Source: Smittia aterrima
Taxonomy: Eukaryota > Arthropoda > Insecta > Diptera > Chironomidae
Assembly: GCA_033063855.1 (NCBI GenBank)
Contig: CP093831.1
Span: 26,040,001-26,104,000 of the forward strand
DNA length: 64,000 nt
Direction: 5' to 3'
Part shown: piece after piece, positions 45,582-55,558 of the stretch
How the letters are laid out: each line of letters begins with the position of its first letter
How positions within the stretch are numbered: the stretch's first letter is position 1
The notes under the pieces: model-generated
Seen by the model: only the letters and a program-made list of their open reading frames with translations
Told to the model about the DNA's origin: nothing
Database searches by the model: none
Position numbers and translations under genes: made by a program

Positions 45582-46743
45582 ATGAGTGACATGAAAGCTT
45601 ATCAACGAACCGAGTTCTGTTATGATGAAGGAGAGATCCTGGAGGAATCTAGATTTTTGTGGGAAATTAAAAAGTTTAAAATTTCACCAGAGCAATTGAA
45701 CTCTAAAAAGATTAGATTGACTTTCATCGATGCCGAGTGGTAAGAATATTTATTTCCTTAAATATTGAAATTACTAATTGATATTACGATGTTTGTAGGT
45801 GGATTTCAGTTGGAAAATGTATATACAATCAAAGTTTTAAGTTTCCGCTTGAATTTCACATTGCACTAAATCAATGCGTGGATCTTAAAAACATAACATT
45901 TTCTTATGAAGCTACTATCCCTGGGTCACAAAAAAATGTAATATCTGGTTTGGTAGGAATAACAAGCAATACGAACATATTTAATTCAAAAACAGAAGTT
46001 AGTCTTTTCGGAGAAATAAATGACCTCTCGATCGACATTAAATTGATCATCAAAAAAATAAAAGGCTCGGTCCTGAAAAGCAACTTTTTTCATCCAGCAA
46101 AAGATGTCAGAAACGTCATCGGCACTTTATCTAAAATGCTTGAAGATTCTACTTTATCTGACTTCAAATTTATTGTAAAAGAAAAAGAGTTCAAGGTTCA
46201 CAAGAATCTCCTCGCCGCTTCAAGTCCTGTGTTCGCTCGTCTCTTCACTTCAAATATGCAAGAAGCTAATGACAACGTTTGCAAACTCGATAAGATTGAG
46301 CCAGAAATATTTGAAAATCTTTTGGAGTTCGTCTACCGTGGAAAATTGCCTGAAAATCTCTCAGAAACCGCACAAGATTTGTACGAAGCTGCTGATTACT
46401 ACGACTTAACGCTATTAAAAGACTTATGTGCCAAAGTTATGTTATCACAACTGTCAAGAGAAAATGCGGTTGACTTGTATTGCTGGGCTTACATGTACGA
46501 CAGTTTGGGACAATTAAAAATAGATTCTTGGGATATTGTCAAGCGGTAAGCTTTAACAAGTATAAAGATCAAATTTAATAAATTTTATTTCCCTCTTGTA
46601 GTGACGTGTTGAAAATCTACTACCGCATTAAGGAGGAACCATTAACACCAGAATCTTTGAAAAAGCTCATTGAACACAAGCAATCTGAGCAAGAATTCTT
46701 GGAAAACCTCAAGGAAGTGGCGGAGCCAAAAACGGAACAATAG
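45582..46743 (+). CDS. MATH-BTB protein (SPOP/TDPOZ-like)
   Basis: Three exons: 45582-45739, 45799-46545, 46602-46743 (1047 nt, 348 aa). The N-terminal ~160 residues resemble a diverged MATH/TRAF-like domain (FLWEIKKFKISPEQL, EWWISVGKCIYNQSF). Next a BTB domain at about residues 180-285 (STLSDFKFIVKEKEFKVHKN, LAASSPVFARLFTS, LLEFVYRGKLPE, ADYYDLTLLKDLC) and a BACK-like tail (LSRENAVDLYCWAYMYDS). Such proteins act as substrate adaptors of Cullin-3 ubiquitin ligases: MATH binds substrate, BTB binds Cul3. Located downstream of the gustatory receptor, on the same strand. Confidence 0.88.
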
Positions 46744-47029
46744 TTTTCGACCAATGGATTATCAAAAAATTCAATCGCTTTTTAACTTGATCATTGAAAT
46801 CTTTATTAAAATTTAAAGATAAATTTCATAAAATTGAAAATATTTTAAACATAAAGTTCTCTGACCCAGAATCATAAGTACTCATGGAATACTTTATTTT
46901 TACAAATGAATTTAAATAAAGATTGGCTTAGCCAGGTCTCTTAAACGAAAACACTACGCGTAATCATAGCTGTTTATCTCGGGCGCCAACAGAATAATTT
47001 TCATAGATTTATCAATTTAACAAAATTCT
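46744..47029. other. spacer carrying duplicated receptor tail
   Basis: No gene. Bases 46903-46927 copy the end of the gustatory receptor coding/3' region, which supports a tandem duplication unit that began inside the receptor and ended inside the BTB gene. Confidence 0.4.
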
Positions 47030-47316
47030 CGCTTCTTCAGGTCCTGTGTTCGCTGGTCTCTTCACTTCAAATATGCAAGAAGCTAATGACAACGTTTGCA
47101 AAGTCGACAATATTGAGCCAGAAATATTTGAAAGTCTCTTGGAATTCGTCTATCGAGAAAAATTGCCAGATATCTTCTCAGAAATTGCACAAGGCATTTA
47201 CGAAGCTGCTGATTACTATGATTTATCTCGATTGAAAGACGTCTCTGCAAAAAAAGTTCTATCGCAGTTGTCAAAATAAAATGCATTTGACTTCGTTGCT
47301 GGGCTTAGATGGACCT
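47030..47316 (+). pseudogene. decayed partial copy of the MATH-BTB gene
   Basis: Matches 46216-46500 of the intact gene: SGPVFAGLFTSNMQEANDN, EPEIFESLLEFVYREKLP, YEAADYYDLSRLKDVSAKK. It lacks the MATH half and the start of BTB. A tcaagagaaaat to tcaaaataaaat change makes a stop at 47277-47279, after which homology continues out of use (ctgggcttagatgg). A partial duplicate, not a gene. Confidence 0.85.
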
Positions 47317-47379
47317 AATATTAATAGATGAATAATTAAGTGACAAATTGCCAATACGGAATTAAAGACTTATTTTTAT

Positions 47380-47460
47380 TAAAATATAATATATATGATA
47401 TATACATAATAAAATGCGATAATAAAATATAAATATAATATATGTATATATAAATAATCA
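47380..47460. repeat. AT-rich low-complexity tract
   Basis: Imperfect ataatatata/taaaatataa repeats. Just downstream (47481-47500) lies gctcgtgatcaggtagaaat, a remnant of the element found ahead of the LRR-BTB genes. Confidence 0.7.
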
Positions 47461-47614
47461 GGGATTTCTTGGTTCATGCTCGTGATCAGGTAGAAATTGT
47501 TGTAGCTAAGTAATAAAAGTTTAACTAAATGCTAATATATTTATTTTCAAAGCTCTTGTCCGAGTTTTAACATTTCTATATATGCTCGACGAGCATCAAT
47601 TAATTTTTCAAAGT

Positions 47615-48547
47615 TCAAGTTTCCCAGGCGTTTGTATCGTCAATTTGTTCGCCAATAACTTTCTCGTAAAACGATTTCATGGCTTCCACTTTGAATTTGT
47701 CAGCAACTTCAAAGTTTTCCTTTGCGTTTCCATCTTCCGAGATCTCATTCGTGTAAATGAATTTGAGCAAAGCTTCAACGGAATTTGCACTGAAGTCTGG
47801 AATTTTGATTTCCGCCGCTTCGCTGTGATCTTCTAAGATTTTTAAGAAAATTCCATTTTTCATTTCCAAAATGGTTTTGTGAACTTTGAACTTCTTTTCA
47901 CCGGCGATGATGATGAGGTCAGAAAAAATCCCGGAAATCCACATTTTTTTGAATAGTGAATTAGAATCCAGGGGATCAGGAACAACAGTTGGTTGAGCTG
48001 GTTTTTTGCATTTCTCGTCGATAAACTTCATCAACTCTTCAAGTGATCCTAAAGAATCTGGATCTCTTGGCCAGAAGCAAGCATCAATGCTTTTGTTGTT
48101 TCGAAGGTCCAATTTAACATTTTCTCTTCCAAGCAAAGGTTTTAAAAGATTTGATGATGCGAATTCGATTTTGTTGAAGGCAAAAGAAACTCTTCGTAAG
48201 TTTGGCATTTCGCTGAACAAATCGTCGGGCAATGAAGTCAATTCACAACTTTCAATTTGAAGAGAAACAAGTCCCTCGAGTCCTTTCAAATCATTTTTCG
48301 AAATTTCTTTGATGTCACCGCCAGATATATCCAAATGAGTGAGATTAGGGAAATGCTTTTCGAGACCTCGAGGAAAATAATTCACATTTGTATATGCGAA
48401 CCAAACTTGTTTGACGTCATTGTGACTTCTTCCTCCTTTGTGATCCCCTTTAATTTCGTTAATCATATGATCCTTCTCAGTTATGTTTGCTACTACTGAG
48501 CACGTGTAGCGATTTTTCGAATAGTAAAACTGACAATTGATCTCCAT
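47615..48547 (-). CDS. LRR-BTB protein, copy 1, C-terminally truncated
   Basis: Single exon, 310 aa against 364-386 in the intact copies. N-terminal ~130 residues: Cys-containing LRR module typical of secreted insect LRR proteins (CQFYYSKNRYTCSV, GRSHNDVKQVWF, FPRGLEKHFPNLTHLDISG, LTSLPDDLFSEMPNLRRVSF, LLKPLLGRENVKLDL). BTB domain at about 205-305 (FSDLIIIAGEKKFKVHKTIL, LLKFIYTNEISEDGNA, MKSFYEKVIGEQID). After NAWET the paralogue sequence jumps, out of frame, to the region encoding LKKLIDARR: a deletion of about 45 codons has made a stop (47615). No signal peptide, so the protein should be cytosolic. Possibly still functional, since LRR and BTB are complete. Confidence 0.75.
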   Translation of the reverse strand: MEINCQFYYSKNRYTCSVVANITEKDHMINEIKGDHKGGRSHNDVKQVWFAYTNVNYFPRGLEKHFPNLTHLDISGGDIKEISKNDLKGLEGLVSLQIESCELTSLPDDLFSEMPNLRRVSFAFNKIEFASSNLLKPLLGRENVKLDLRNNKSIDACFWPRDPDSLGSLEELMKFIDEKCKKPAQPTVVPDPLDSNSLFKKMWISGIFSDLIIIAGEKKFKVHKTILEMKNGIFLKILEDHSEAAEIKIPDFSANSVEALLKFIYTNEISEDGNAKENFEVADKFKVEAMKSFYEKVIGEQIDDTNAWET

Positions 48548-48609
48548 GTTAATCTGAATTTAATTCTTTCTTGTCACGAGAACCTTCAACTTTGAAATTC
48601 CGCTAAGAA

Positions 48610-48613
48610 CTGA
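48610..48613 (-). promoter_or_regulatory. initiator of LRR-BTB copy 1
   Basis: ctga on the + strand is TCAG of tcttcagttctt on the - strand, about 63 nt upstream of the start codon. The same tcttcagtt sits at the same distance upstream of copies 2 to 5 (about 52956, 54363, 55331 and 56715), so it is probably the conserved transcription start of the family. Confidence 0.5.
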
Positions 48614-48648
48614 AGAAAAATATTTTGTTGAATGTTATTTAGTGCTAA

Positions 48649-48703
48649 ATGCGATTCGCTCTTATGTTTCTGGCTTTCGGGATCCTTTCGTTATCGTCAG
48701 CAG
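48649..48703 (+). other. signal-peptide-like mini exon, head-to-head with LRR-BTB copy 1
   Basis: + strand ATG followed by RFALMFLAFGILSLSSA, then a donor-like site (ag/gtagaaa). It looks like the first exon of a secreted protein, but no following exon was found. Related sequence, progressively degraded, lies upstream of all five LRR-BTB genes. Confidence 0.4.
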
Positions 48704-48881
48704 GTAGAAAGGTTGATTTAGATTTCGAATGCGTTTTCCGTTTCAGTTTCAGGCTGAAACTTTCAGCTCATTATCGAAGAAGGTAAAATATTCAAGCAAA
48801 ATTTTCGAACTTCTCTCCCAATTTCCGCTGTGACTTGTTCACATAAAGTGTTCAGCATGTTGAATCGAGTGCATGAATCTT

Positions 48882-49104
48882 CATAGCAACAAAACTGATG
48901 AGAAATATTTTTAATTGAATGTAACAATCATCGTAGAGAAAGAGCTTTACAGTCTTGAAATCCTTTTCTTTCCGTCGCGTATTTTTGTCGGAGACAAACT
49001 TTTCAGACAGAAACAGGAACCGTTCGACTAGGTCTAGGTCGAAGAAAACCTCTTCGTTTTTGAAATAATCCGCAACACGATTAAAATATTTTACAATTTT
49101 CATC
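48882..49104 (-). pseudogene. odorant receptor, orphan first exon
   Basis: - strand frame starting MKIVKYFNRVADYFKNEEVF and running through KDFKTVKLFLYDDCYIQLKI to SFVAM, where homology to the receptor at 50.0-51.4 kb stops at about 48882 and an unrelated dispersed repeat (also at 8428-8493) begins. Exons 2-4 are absent. The frame is open here, unlike the first exon of the other copy. About 500 bp of upstream flank (49105-49440) is also duplicated at 51412-51690. Confidence 0.75.
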
Positions 49105-50031
49105 TTTCCCGTTGTAAGTCGCGAATCGAACTGATTTACATCGGAAAATTCATTTTCCTTCACGAACTTTTTGCCGCTGAGTTGTTTGCCTCAATTAAAA
49201 AGTTGAACTAGAAGCTACAAGTGTATTTATTATTCCACGAATGCATTTGTCGATGAATTTGTCATTTACTCCTGCAGTGAATGGCAACACGTCATAGGGA
49301 AACCTTTTCATGAAATAATTAACGACTTGCTATTGATTTTACATTCAGTTTGAAGATAATTAAAAATTCTTAGCTTTGTGAGAAACAAAATCTTTGACAC
49401 AATCTTTGCCCAGTTGAAATCTGAACAATATTTAATCACATTCCGATTGCGTGTAAACTTTTATTTTTTTAAACTGCAAGACCTGTATCATTGCAAAATT
49501 TTACCAACGTATCTTTCGTCGCTAAGTTGTTCGGTATCAACTCATCGTTTATTAACATGCGTTTAGTAACAACTGCTTTCGTTCCCAGATTGCATTCGTC
49601 GATGACAATTATTTCCTTCACGAACGACAATAAATTAATTGGCCACGTCATAACAAAGCTATCCCTTGAATTAATTACAGACTCGCTATTGATTTTGCGT
49701 AGCAGATAATGAAATATCAATTAGAAAAGTCATTTTTGTTCGGAACAAAGAATGATTGTCGCTCTTACCAAATATTTCTGGAATCTTAAGCCACGAAAAA
49801 ATCTTTTAAGAAAAATAAGAGTGCTAGAGCCAAAATTATGAGAAATTTAATTTTGTCTTGAATTAATAATTAACAGAGATAAAAATTTATTTTTCTTATT
49901 TTTCAAAGACTTTTCAACATTTAATGTTTTTCGAGGCTTTTTCTCTTCTCATAATAGATGCTATCACTACTTTTATATTATTATTTTGCATCATTTCTTA
50001 TTGTGAGTTGTGTGACTGTATTTCATTTCGT
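49105..50031. other. spacer with duplicated receptor flank
   Basis: 49130-49345 matches 51445-51640 almost base for base (attaaaaagttgaactagaa, gcaacacgtcatagggaaac). 49560-49720 seems a more diverged relative of the same flank (gacgtggcc.., tcgacgaatgcaatctgg on the - strand). No complete gene. Confidence 0.5.
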
Positions 50032-51411
50032 TTACGCTGATAAGTTAACTGATCGCATGAACATGATGTACGAGTAAGCAAATTCCACAATCTGTGAAAT
50101 ATTTTTTAGTAAATCTTTAATTTCTTCAAAGTTTTTACCTTTTGGAAAGTTTCCATGTTGACCTCGTGAAATATTCCGTTGTATCCTCGGATGTTCTGCG
50201 ACATCATCAACAATATCTGCAAACTTCTCCTGTCGGTGGGTGCAAACTTGTACCACTTGACGTCATAAATGGCAGCAGTGAGAGCGTCGATTCTGATGAT
50301 TACTCGATTTCCCAGCCAGCAAACAATGAAAGCTTGCGCGAATAGAACACAAATCATTGTGAAAGTTGTGACATTGCCGGGAGGATCAAACAGAATGGCA
50401 TAGAAGCTTGTGCACAGACTTATCGACAGAGTGGAAATCTCAGCGAAGAAAAAACACTTCAGAAGCCTTTGAGTCTCATTCAAGTAGCCAAGAGCTCCAT
50501 AACTTCGTTTCACAACAGATTTGATTAACTCAGATGCGTCGCCCTCACTTTCATTGTCATTCCAATCGGTCAAAAGCAAGATTGTCTGATCGATCTCCCA
50601 GCACGAATGATTCATCAGAAGAAACATCAGAGGAAAAAACGTTAAGTAACCCAACGCATTGAACAGCGTCGAAGTCACTTGAAAAATGTAGTTAATCGTC
50701 CACTCGATTTTAGCAGATTCCAGTGTCAAAAATGTTAGGCGAAAGTTGAAGGGCAGATTAAATTCATTCACTTTGAAGAAGAAAACGCAGACCGCCATGC
50801 TAAAGGCTAGAACAGCGGCTGGGATAACCATAAGTGAAATTCCAATGAATTCTTCCTTGCAATGCTTGAATGTGAGTTCGTCTTTTTTTGCTTTTCTGTG
50901 AATAAATATTTTTTATAATAGAAATTCAAGGATATTTTCTGCTCACTTTTCCATTATTATTCGCTGTACCAACTGTGAGATGTCGTTGAAAACCAAAGCG
51001 ATGTAAATTAAATAAAAAGCAAATCTGAGCAAACCCGCTGGAAAAATATTTTTGAGAACATATCAAATTGAAATTTAATTGAAATTTTACTGAAGAGTCC
51101 AACATTTTCCGATAAGCTTGTGAAGCTTAATGACTGAAATTCGTTAACCGTGTACCAAAGCATGGAAACACCAAGTCCCGTCGAGCTTGCAAGCATAGCA
51201 ACGAAACTGATGAGAAATATTTTCAATTGTATGTAATGATCATCAAAGAGAAAGAGCTTTACAGTCTTGAAATCCTTTTTCTTCCGTCGCGGAATTTTGT
51301 CGGAGACAAAGTCTCCAGACTTAGCAACAGAAACCGTGACACTAGATAGAAGAAAACCTCTTTGTTCTTGAAATAATCCACAACACGATTAAAATATTTT
51401 ACAATTTTCAT
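50032..51411 (-). pseudogene. odorant receptor (7tm_6), exon 1 frameshifted
   Basis: Exons on the - strand: 51091-51411, 50947-51037, 50139-50895, 50032-50091; about 408 residues if read through. Odorant-receptor hallmarks at the C-terminus: IYDVKWYKFAPTDRRSLQIL, MMSQNIRGYNGIFHEVNMET, FQKIVEFAYSYIMFM, with one intron inside FQK/IVEFAYSY. The family forms odour-gated cation channels with Orco. Exons 2-4 are open with good splice sites. Exon 1 starts MKIVKYFNRVVDYF but, compared with the orphan exon at 48882-49104, four net bases are missing between about 51307 and 51355, shifting frame to a stop. Either a recent pseudogene, a polymorphic null, or an assembly error. Confidence 0.75.
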
Positions 51412-51781
51412 CTTTCCCGTTGTAAGTCGCGAATCGAACTGATTTACATCGGAAAATTCATTTTCCTTCACGAAGTTTTTGCCGTTGAGTCAATTAAAAA
51501 GTTGAACTAGAAGCTACAAGTGTATTTCATATTCCACGAATGCATTTGTCGATGAACTTGTCATTTTCCCCTGCAGTGAATGGCAACACGTCATAGGGAA
51601 ACTCTTTCATGAAATAATTAACGACTCGCTATTGATTTTACATTCAATACAACCTTTGCCCAGTTGAAATCTGAACAATATTTAATCAAGATCAGTGAAA
51701 GAATCTTCAAATTTAAAGGCGAAAGAAACTGTTTATTAAAGAAATTTATTTATTTAAATGTTTATTTGCTTCAATCAAAAT
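51412..51781. other. spacer, duplicated receptor flank
   Basis: 51445-51690 is the second copy of 49130-49430. No gene. Confidence 0.5.
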
Positions 51782-52905
51782 TTATTTTTTTGTTAGAAAT
51801 TTTACTTTTGTCAAAATTTCTTCGAAACCTCTTCGATGATCCAACAATTTTTTCAAGTTCTCAGGATCCTCCATGAGTTCGTCAGGCAATTTCTCTGGAA
51901 TTTTCTTCACAATCAGACGAAAAGCTTTTTTCTTGATAAGTTGAGATGACAAACGGTGAGCGAACAAGAAAGTTTCCCATGCATTCGCTTCGTCAATTTG
52001 ATCGCAGATAATTTTCTCATAAAACGATTTCATTTCTTCGATTTTAAAATTGTTGGCAATATCAAAGTTTTCCTTTGCACTTCCATCTTCTGAGATCTCA
52101 TTCGTGTAAATGAATTTAAGTAAAGCTTCAACAACCTCCGAACTAAAGTCTTGAATTTTTATTTCCGTTGCCTCGCTTTGATCTTCAAATATTTGGGCGA
52201 ACACTTCGCTTCGAATTCCCAAAATATTCCTGTGAACTCTGAACTTCTTGTCGCCAGCGATCATCGCGATATCAGAGAACCTTCCTGTAAGCCACATTTC
52301 ATAGAGTTTTGGAATTAAACTGGCAGGATCAGGAAATACAACTGATGACAGTATTGGTTTGATGCACTTCTCGTCGATCAACTTCATGAGCTTTTCAAGT
52401 GATTCTAATGAACGATTTCTTCCTGGCCAGAATAAAGCGTCAATGCTTTTGTTCATTTGAAGGTTCACTGTGACATTTTCTCGTCCAAGCAAAAACTTTA
52501 AAAGTTTTGAAGAAGCGAACTCGATTTTGTTGCCATAGAATGAAATCTCTCGTAAGTTTGGCATATCAGTGAACAAATCGTTGGGCAATAAAGTCAATTC
52601 ACAACCTTCAATTGAAAGACAAACAAGTCCCCCGAGTCCTATCAAATCTTTTCTTGAAATTTCTTTGAGAGTGCTTCCAATAATATTCAAGTGAGTGAGA
52701 TTAGGAAAATGCTTTTGTAGATCTCGAGGAAAATAATCGACAATTGTTCACCAGAAATCAACGCGTTGAACGTTATTGTGATTTTTTCCTGGTTGATGAT
52801 CTCCTTTAAATTCTTCAATTACATGATCCTTCACAGTTATTTTTACTTCTTCTATAAAACACGTAACTGTAATTAAATGCAAATTCACAAATAATTGATC
52901 TCCAT
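51782..52905 (-). pseudogene. LRR-BTB copy 2, damaged N-terminus
   Basis: Homology starts at the ancestral ATG (52903-52905), but the first 15 or so codons are out of frame with stops. The frame then recovers at KDHVIEEFKGDHQPGKNHNN, and TGA at 52748-52750 replaces an Arg/Lys codon in VDFW(R)T. From 52690 the frame is open for 302 codons (LLPNDLFTDMPNLREISF, FSDIAMIAGDKKFRVHRNIL, LLKFIYTNEISEDGSA). An internal ATG at 52690 could give a shorter protein lacking most of the first LRRs. The BTB and C-terminal half look normal, so inactivation may be recent. Confidence 0.75.
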
Positions 52906-53147
52906 ATCGACTTTTTTTTCGTTTGAGAACTTTTTCTTTGAATTGTGAAATTAAACTGAAGAAAATATTTTTTCAATGCATTCGATGCCAAATGCACAAT
53001 TCATCTTGTTTAGTTTCGTTTAGATAGTGATTTCTTGTCTTCATACGACGAAGCTGTAAGACGAAATAAAACAAATTGTTGTCTTTTGCTAATTAATCAA
53101 AATTTGTTAAAACGTTCAATTATTTATAAATGCTTTTAAGTAAAACT
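52906..53147. other. spacer with LRR-BTB copy 2 promoter remnant
   Basis: Contains the conserved tcttcagttt initiator on the - strand (near 52956) and a degraded form of the mini exon (atgcacaattcatcttgt at about 52988). Confidence 0.4.
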
Positions 53148-54308
53148 TTATTGTTTGCCTTTCAAAAGTTCATCCAAAACTCGACGAGCATCGTCATAGA
53201 CATTTTGAGCATCAATAAGCTTCTTCAATTTCGCTGGATCTTCCATGAGTTCGTCCCGCAGATTCTGTTGAAATTTACGAGCAATTTGTTGAAATGCTTT
53301 CTCTTTGATTTGTTGTGATGAGAATCGATGAGCGAACAAGAAAGTTTCCCAGGAATTAGCTTCGTTAATTTGTTTGCAGATAATTTTCTCGTAAAACGAT
53401 TTCATTGCGGTGTCTTTAAAATATTCAGCAATTTTGAGGTTTTCCTTTGCGTCTCCATCTTCCGAAATCTCATTCGTGTAAATAAATTTGAATAAAGCTT
53501 CAACAGCCTTCGAGCTAAAGTCTGGAATTTTGATTTCAGTCGCCTCGCTTTGGTCTTCAAAGATTTGAGCAAACATTTCGTTATTCATTCCTAAAATGTT
53601 TTTGTGAACTTTAAACTTCTTGTCGCCAGCGATGATCGTGAGATCAGTGAATTTTCCGGAAAGCCACATTTCTTTGAGTTTCGGATTGAAATCCACGGGA
53701 TTAGAATCTTTAGACAGAGCAGTCTTGACATGTTCATGATGAATTACTGATGAAGCAGGTTTCATGCATTTCTCGTCAATTAACTTCATCAGATCTTCAA
53801 GTGATTCTGTTGAAGCTTCGTCTCCTGGCCAGAAGCAAGCGTCAATGGTTTTGTTTTTCTCAAAGTTCACTCTAACATTTTCTCTTCCAAGTAAAGGTTT
53901 TAAAACTTCTGAAGATGCAAACTCGATTTTGTTGCTGAAAAATGAAACTTCTCGTAAGTTTGGCATTTCTGTGAACAAATCGTCCGGCAATGATGTCAAT
54001 TGACAATTTTCAATTTTAAGACACACAAGTCTTTCGAGTCCTTTCAAATCATTTCTTGAAATCTTTTTGAGGCCGCAGCCAATTATACGCAAGTGAGTGA
54101 GATCAGGAAAATGCTTCTCGAGACCTCGTGGAAAATATTTCACATTTGTTTTCCAGAACAAAACTTTTCGGACGTCTTTGTGACTTTTTCCTTCATTGTG
54201 ATCTCCTTTAAATTCTTTAATCACTTGATCCTTCTCAGTTATATTTGCTTCATCAATTAGACATCCGTACCCATTCGCCGAATAGCAAAAGCTACATTTA
54301 AACTCCAT
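53148..54308 (-). CDS. LRR-BTB protein, copy 3 (intact)
   Basis: Single exon, 386 aa. LRR module residues about 1-175 (CSFCYSANGYGCLI, GKSHKDVRKVLFW, FPRGLEKHFPDLTHLRIIG, LTSLPDDLFTEMPNLREVSF, KPLLGRENVRVNF), linker with an extra ~20 residues (VIHHEHVKTALSKDSNPVDF), BTB domain about 220-325 (FTDLTIIAGDKKFKVHKNIL, LFKFIYTNEISEDGDA), helical tail (WETFLFAHRFSSQQIKEKAF, KLKKLIDAQNVYDDARRVL). No signal peptide. BTB suggests Cullin-3 adaptor use with LRRs as substrate receptor (inference). LRR-BTB is not an architecture I know as a named family. Confidence 0.88.
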   Translation of the reverse strand: MEFKCSFCYSANGYGCLIDEANITEKDQVIKEFKGDHNEGKSHKDVRKVLFWKTNVKYFPRGLEKHFPDLTHLRIIGCGLKKISRNDLKGLERLVCLKIENCQLTSLPDDLFTEMPNLREVSFFSNKIEFASSEVLKPLLGRENVRVNFEKNKTIDACFWPGDEASTESLEDLMKLIDEKCMKPASSVIHHEHVKTALSKDSNPVDFNPKLKEMWLSGKFTDLTIIAGDKKFKVHKNILGMNNEMFAQIFEDQSEATEIKIPDFSSKAVEALFKFIYTNEISEDGDAKENLKIAEYFKDTAMKSFYEKIICKQINEANSWETFLFAHRFSSQQIKEKAFQQIARKFQQNLRDELMEDPAKLKKLIDAQNVYDDARRVLDELLKGKQ

Positions 54309-54402
54309 TTCGATCTTTTTTTTCGCTCTTGAGAACCTTTAACTTTGAAATTCTGTGAAGAACTGAAGAAAATATTATTTCGTCGATGCATTCGAGTGCC
54401 AA

Positions 54403-54445
54403 ATGCGATTCGCTTTTGTAGTTGTAGTTGTGGGTGCAGTGATCG
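54403..54445 (+). other. signal-peptide-like mini exon ahead of LRR-BTB copy 3
   Basis: ATG then RFAFVVVVVGAVIG and a consensus donor gtaagt, oriented away from copy 3. Same element as 48649-48703. The corresponding sites at about 55378 (copy 4) and 56751 (copy 5) have lost the ATG. Confidence 0.4.
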
Positions 54446-54536
54446 GTAAGTGATCCTTCTGATCAGGTAAAAGAAGAAAAAAGGAGTGAAACAAATTCTA
54501 AGCAATAAAACTTTATTAAAATGTTCATTTATTATT

Positions 54537-55270
54537 TTATAAAATAATTTCTTTGTGATGCTCAATTTCTTCTAAAACTCGACGAGCGTCCGATAATTTC
54601 CTAAAGATTTCTGGGTTTTCCGAAAATTCGTCTGGCATTTTCTCTGGATTTTTCTTGACAATTTGATGAAATGATTTTTCCTTTAATTGTTGAGATAAGA
54701 AAAATATTCAAAAGGATAAGTTTTGATGCACTTTTCGTCAATCAACTTCATCAGCTCTTCAAGTGAATTTAATGAACGGGTCCAACCTGGCCAGAAGGAA
54801 GCATTAATAAACCCGTTTCTATTAAGATTCACTCTAACGCTTTCTCTTCCAAGCAAAGGTTTTAAAAGCTCCGACGATGCGAATTCAATTTCGTTGCCGT
54901 AAAATGAAATTTCTTTTAAATTTGGCATATCCTTGAATAAATCGTCCGGCAATGACATCAGTTGACAATTTTCAATTTTAAGACAAACAAGTCCTTCAAG
55001 TCCTTTCAAATCCTTTCTTGAAATTTCCTTCAGAGAACTGCCATTTATAAACAAATGAGTTAGATCAGGAAAATGCTTCTCGAGACCTCGTGGAAAATAC
55101 TTTACAGTTGCTTTCTCGAAGTGAATGAATTGAACGTCTTTGTGACTTTTTCCTTCTTTGTGAATTCCTTTAAATTCTTTGATAACTTGATCCTTCTCAA
55201 TTATATTTGCTTCACTTATTGAGCATCCATAGCGATTCAACGAATAGTAGAACTTTAATTTAAACGCCAT
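54537..55270 (-). pseudogene. LRR-BTB copy 4, BTB domain deleted
   Basis: From ATG 55270 the LRR module is open (FYYSLNRYGCSI, FPRGLEKHFPDLTHLFING, MSLPDDLFKDMPNLKEISF, FWPGWTRSLNSLEELMKLID) to a stop at 54683. About 500 bp including the whole BTB domain is missing. The C-terminal helical tail survives in another frame at 54537-54703 (LSQQLKEKSFHQIVKKNPEK, SDARRVLEEIEH). The product, if made, would be an LRR-only protein of 195 aa. Confidence 0.8.
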
Positions 55271-55558
55271 TTCAAAAATATTTTATTTTTCTTTTCTCGA
55301 GGACTTTTATTTTTGAAAATCTGTGAAGAACTGAAGAAAATATTTTTTTTTGGTAATGCTTCTAATGACAAATACGATTCACTCTTGTAGTTGTGGTTGT
55401 GTGATTTATTAGGCATTGTGATCCTCGTGATCAGGTAGAAGAAAATAAATTTAAATCGATGGAGAAGTTCTGCAGCAAACTTTGACAAACAAATCTCGAG
55501 TGACGCTTCGTAATAAAAATTCATTAAAATTTTAATTTATTTTATTACAAATTTATTT

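Noticed and set aside
49469..49720. 83-codon - strand ORF as a third odorant-receptor exon
   Set aside because: Only weak similarity to the duplicated receptor flank and none to receptor protein sequence.
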